Shown piece by piece: positions 32,170 to 32,789 of a DNA stretch of 32,789 bases; within the stretch, counting starts at the first letter, position 1, and every line of letters starts with the position of its first letter. A program made the position numbers and the translations under genes. Location of the stretch: positions 1 through 32,789 of the forward strand of contig CAMOUV010000004.1 in NCBI GenBank assembly GCA_946626695.1, in the 5' to 3' direction. Under the pieces are notes generated by a model. It had not been told where the DNA came from. It saw only the letters and a program-made list of their open reading frames with translations, and made no database searches. Origin of the DNA: an uncultured Blautia sp. (GTDB lineage Bacteria > Bacillota > Clostridia > Lachnospirales > Lachnospiraceae).

Positions 32170-32789
32170 ACTTTTGGCAATCAACGTTTTACTTCATCAA
32201 AGCAGTTTCTTCAACCATTCTTCCCATCGCATGCGTTCCTTACTTCGGAAGCGGATTCCAGCCTCTGCAGAAGAGCGGGCTCCGTAAATTTGATCAGGCA
32301 TTTTACGCGCAGGAAGAGGGGCCCGAGAGAGATGGCTGTCCCATTCCTTCAGGGAATGAATTCGGGAGGCAGGCACATACGAAATCAAGCACTCTATAAT
32401 TATGCATATGCGTTTTCCTTGCATTTCAGAAGGAGAATGATCCATAAATGCATACGCATCCGATCCTTCACCTGACATGCGGATGTATTTCATCTCTGCA
32501 GGATAGAATTGCAGCAAGAAAATACACCCGCAATTTGATATTTTCTTAGCTTGTGTATGCACAGGGTGTCGCAGGATTCATTGTATCCGACCAGCACACA
32601 ATCTGATATCGCTTCAACATATGTATGAAAACAGATTTCTCCTTCCTGAATTCCTTCCGGAGTAAGGAACAGCTGTCAGCAAAGTAAATCTGCAGCATGC
32701 AGAAGACAGCTTGCGGGGAGAGCCCCTCCGGACGGGGACAGGCCGACACCCGGGGAGATTGTGAATTCTTTTCATCCGCGTTTCCGGGC
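32170..32789. other. AT-richer stretch without a convincing gene
   Basis: These 620 bases lie upstream of the peptide importer promoter and run to the window edge. An open frame at 32197-32562 on the minus strand (121 codons, GTG start) has no Shine-Dalgarno, no recognisable domain and uneven composition, although its last residues (SKERMRWEEWLKKLL) look protein-like; it could be a gene remnant. Near the right end, GGACGGGGACAGGCCG shares CGGGGACAGG with the REP-like repeats and may be a decayed copy. I see no RNA gene or terminator that I can support. Confidence 0.5.

Noticed and set aside
32197-32562. A 121-codon minus-strand frame
   Set aside because: No ribosome binding site, a GTG start, no recognised family and AT-rich surroundings; described as part of an uncertain region rather than called as a gene.

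Overview
The window looks like a chromosomal segment of a low-GC-phylum Gram-positive (Firmicutes/Clostridia, most likely a gut Lachnospiraceae). The reasons are the strong GGAGG-type ribosome binding sites, sigma-A promoters with 17-base spacers, a YesM/YesN-type two-component pair, many sugar and peptide importers, and moderately GC-rich coding DNA. This is inferred from gene content; no rRNA or marker gene is present. I see 27 credible protein genes, 24 of them on the minus strand, and no tRNA, rRNA, CRISPR array, complete insertion sequence or phage gene.

Layout. (1) 0.2-2.0 kb: a DMT/EamA exporter and a metallo-beta-lactamase-fold hydrolase. (2) 2.2-11.3 kb: a complete YtfQRT-YjfF-type sugar (galactofuranose-like) ABC importer with two different substrate-binding proteins, preceded by a sensor kinase and an AraC-type response regulator that probably control it. 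(3) 11.4-16.5 kb: a uridine-kinase-like P-loop kinase, a voltage-gated-type K+ channel with TrkA-C domains, a small basic protein, a secreted galactose-binding-fold protein and an AGCS alanine/glycine:cation symporter. (4) 16.6-19.0 kb: a two-gene unit of an SH3-NlpC/P60 peptidase and a large transglutaminase-fold protein. (5) 19.2-25.2 kb: a sugar cassette (FucI/AraA-fold isomerase, split transketolase, GlpK-like FGGY kinase) with a divergent LacI-family regulator. (6) 25.3-32.1 kb: an oppDFBCA-type peptide importer followed by an L-Ala-D/L-Glu dipeptide epimerase, driven by a consensus promoter. (7) 32.2-32.8 kb: AT-richer DNA without a convincing gene.

How the genes work together. Region 2 should sense an extracellular sugar and import it. 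Region 5 encodes isomerisation, phosphorylation and two-carbon transfer, so it can feed an unusual sugar into central metabolism; its substrate is not identified and it is the best candidate here for an undescribed pathway. Regions 4 and 6 together resemble a scattered YkfB/YkfC/Opp muropeptide salvage route: import of cell-wall peptides, cleavage by a peptidase without a signal peptide, and epimerisation of L-Ala-D-Glu.

Non-coding structure. Four related palindromes with a CCTGTCC core lie at or across the 3' ends of minus-strand genes and look like REP-type repeats. Two terminator-like hairpins sit inside transporter operons directly downstream of binding-protein genes and may set gene stoichiometry.
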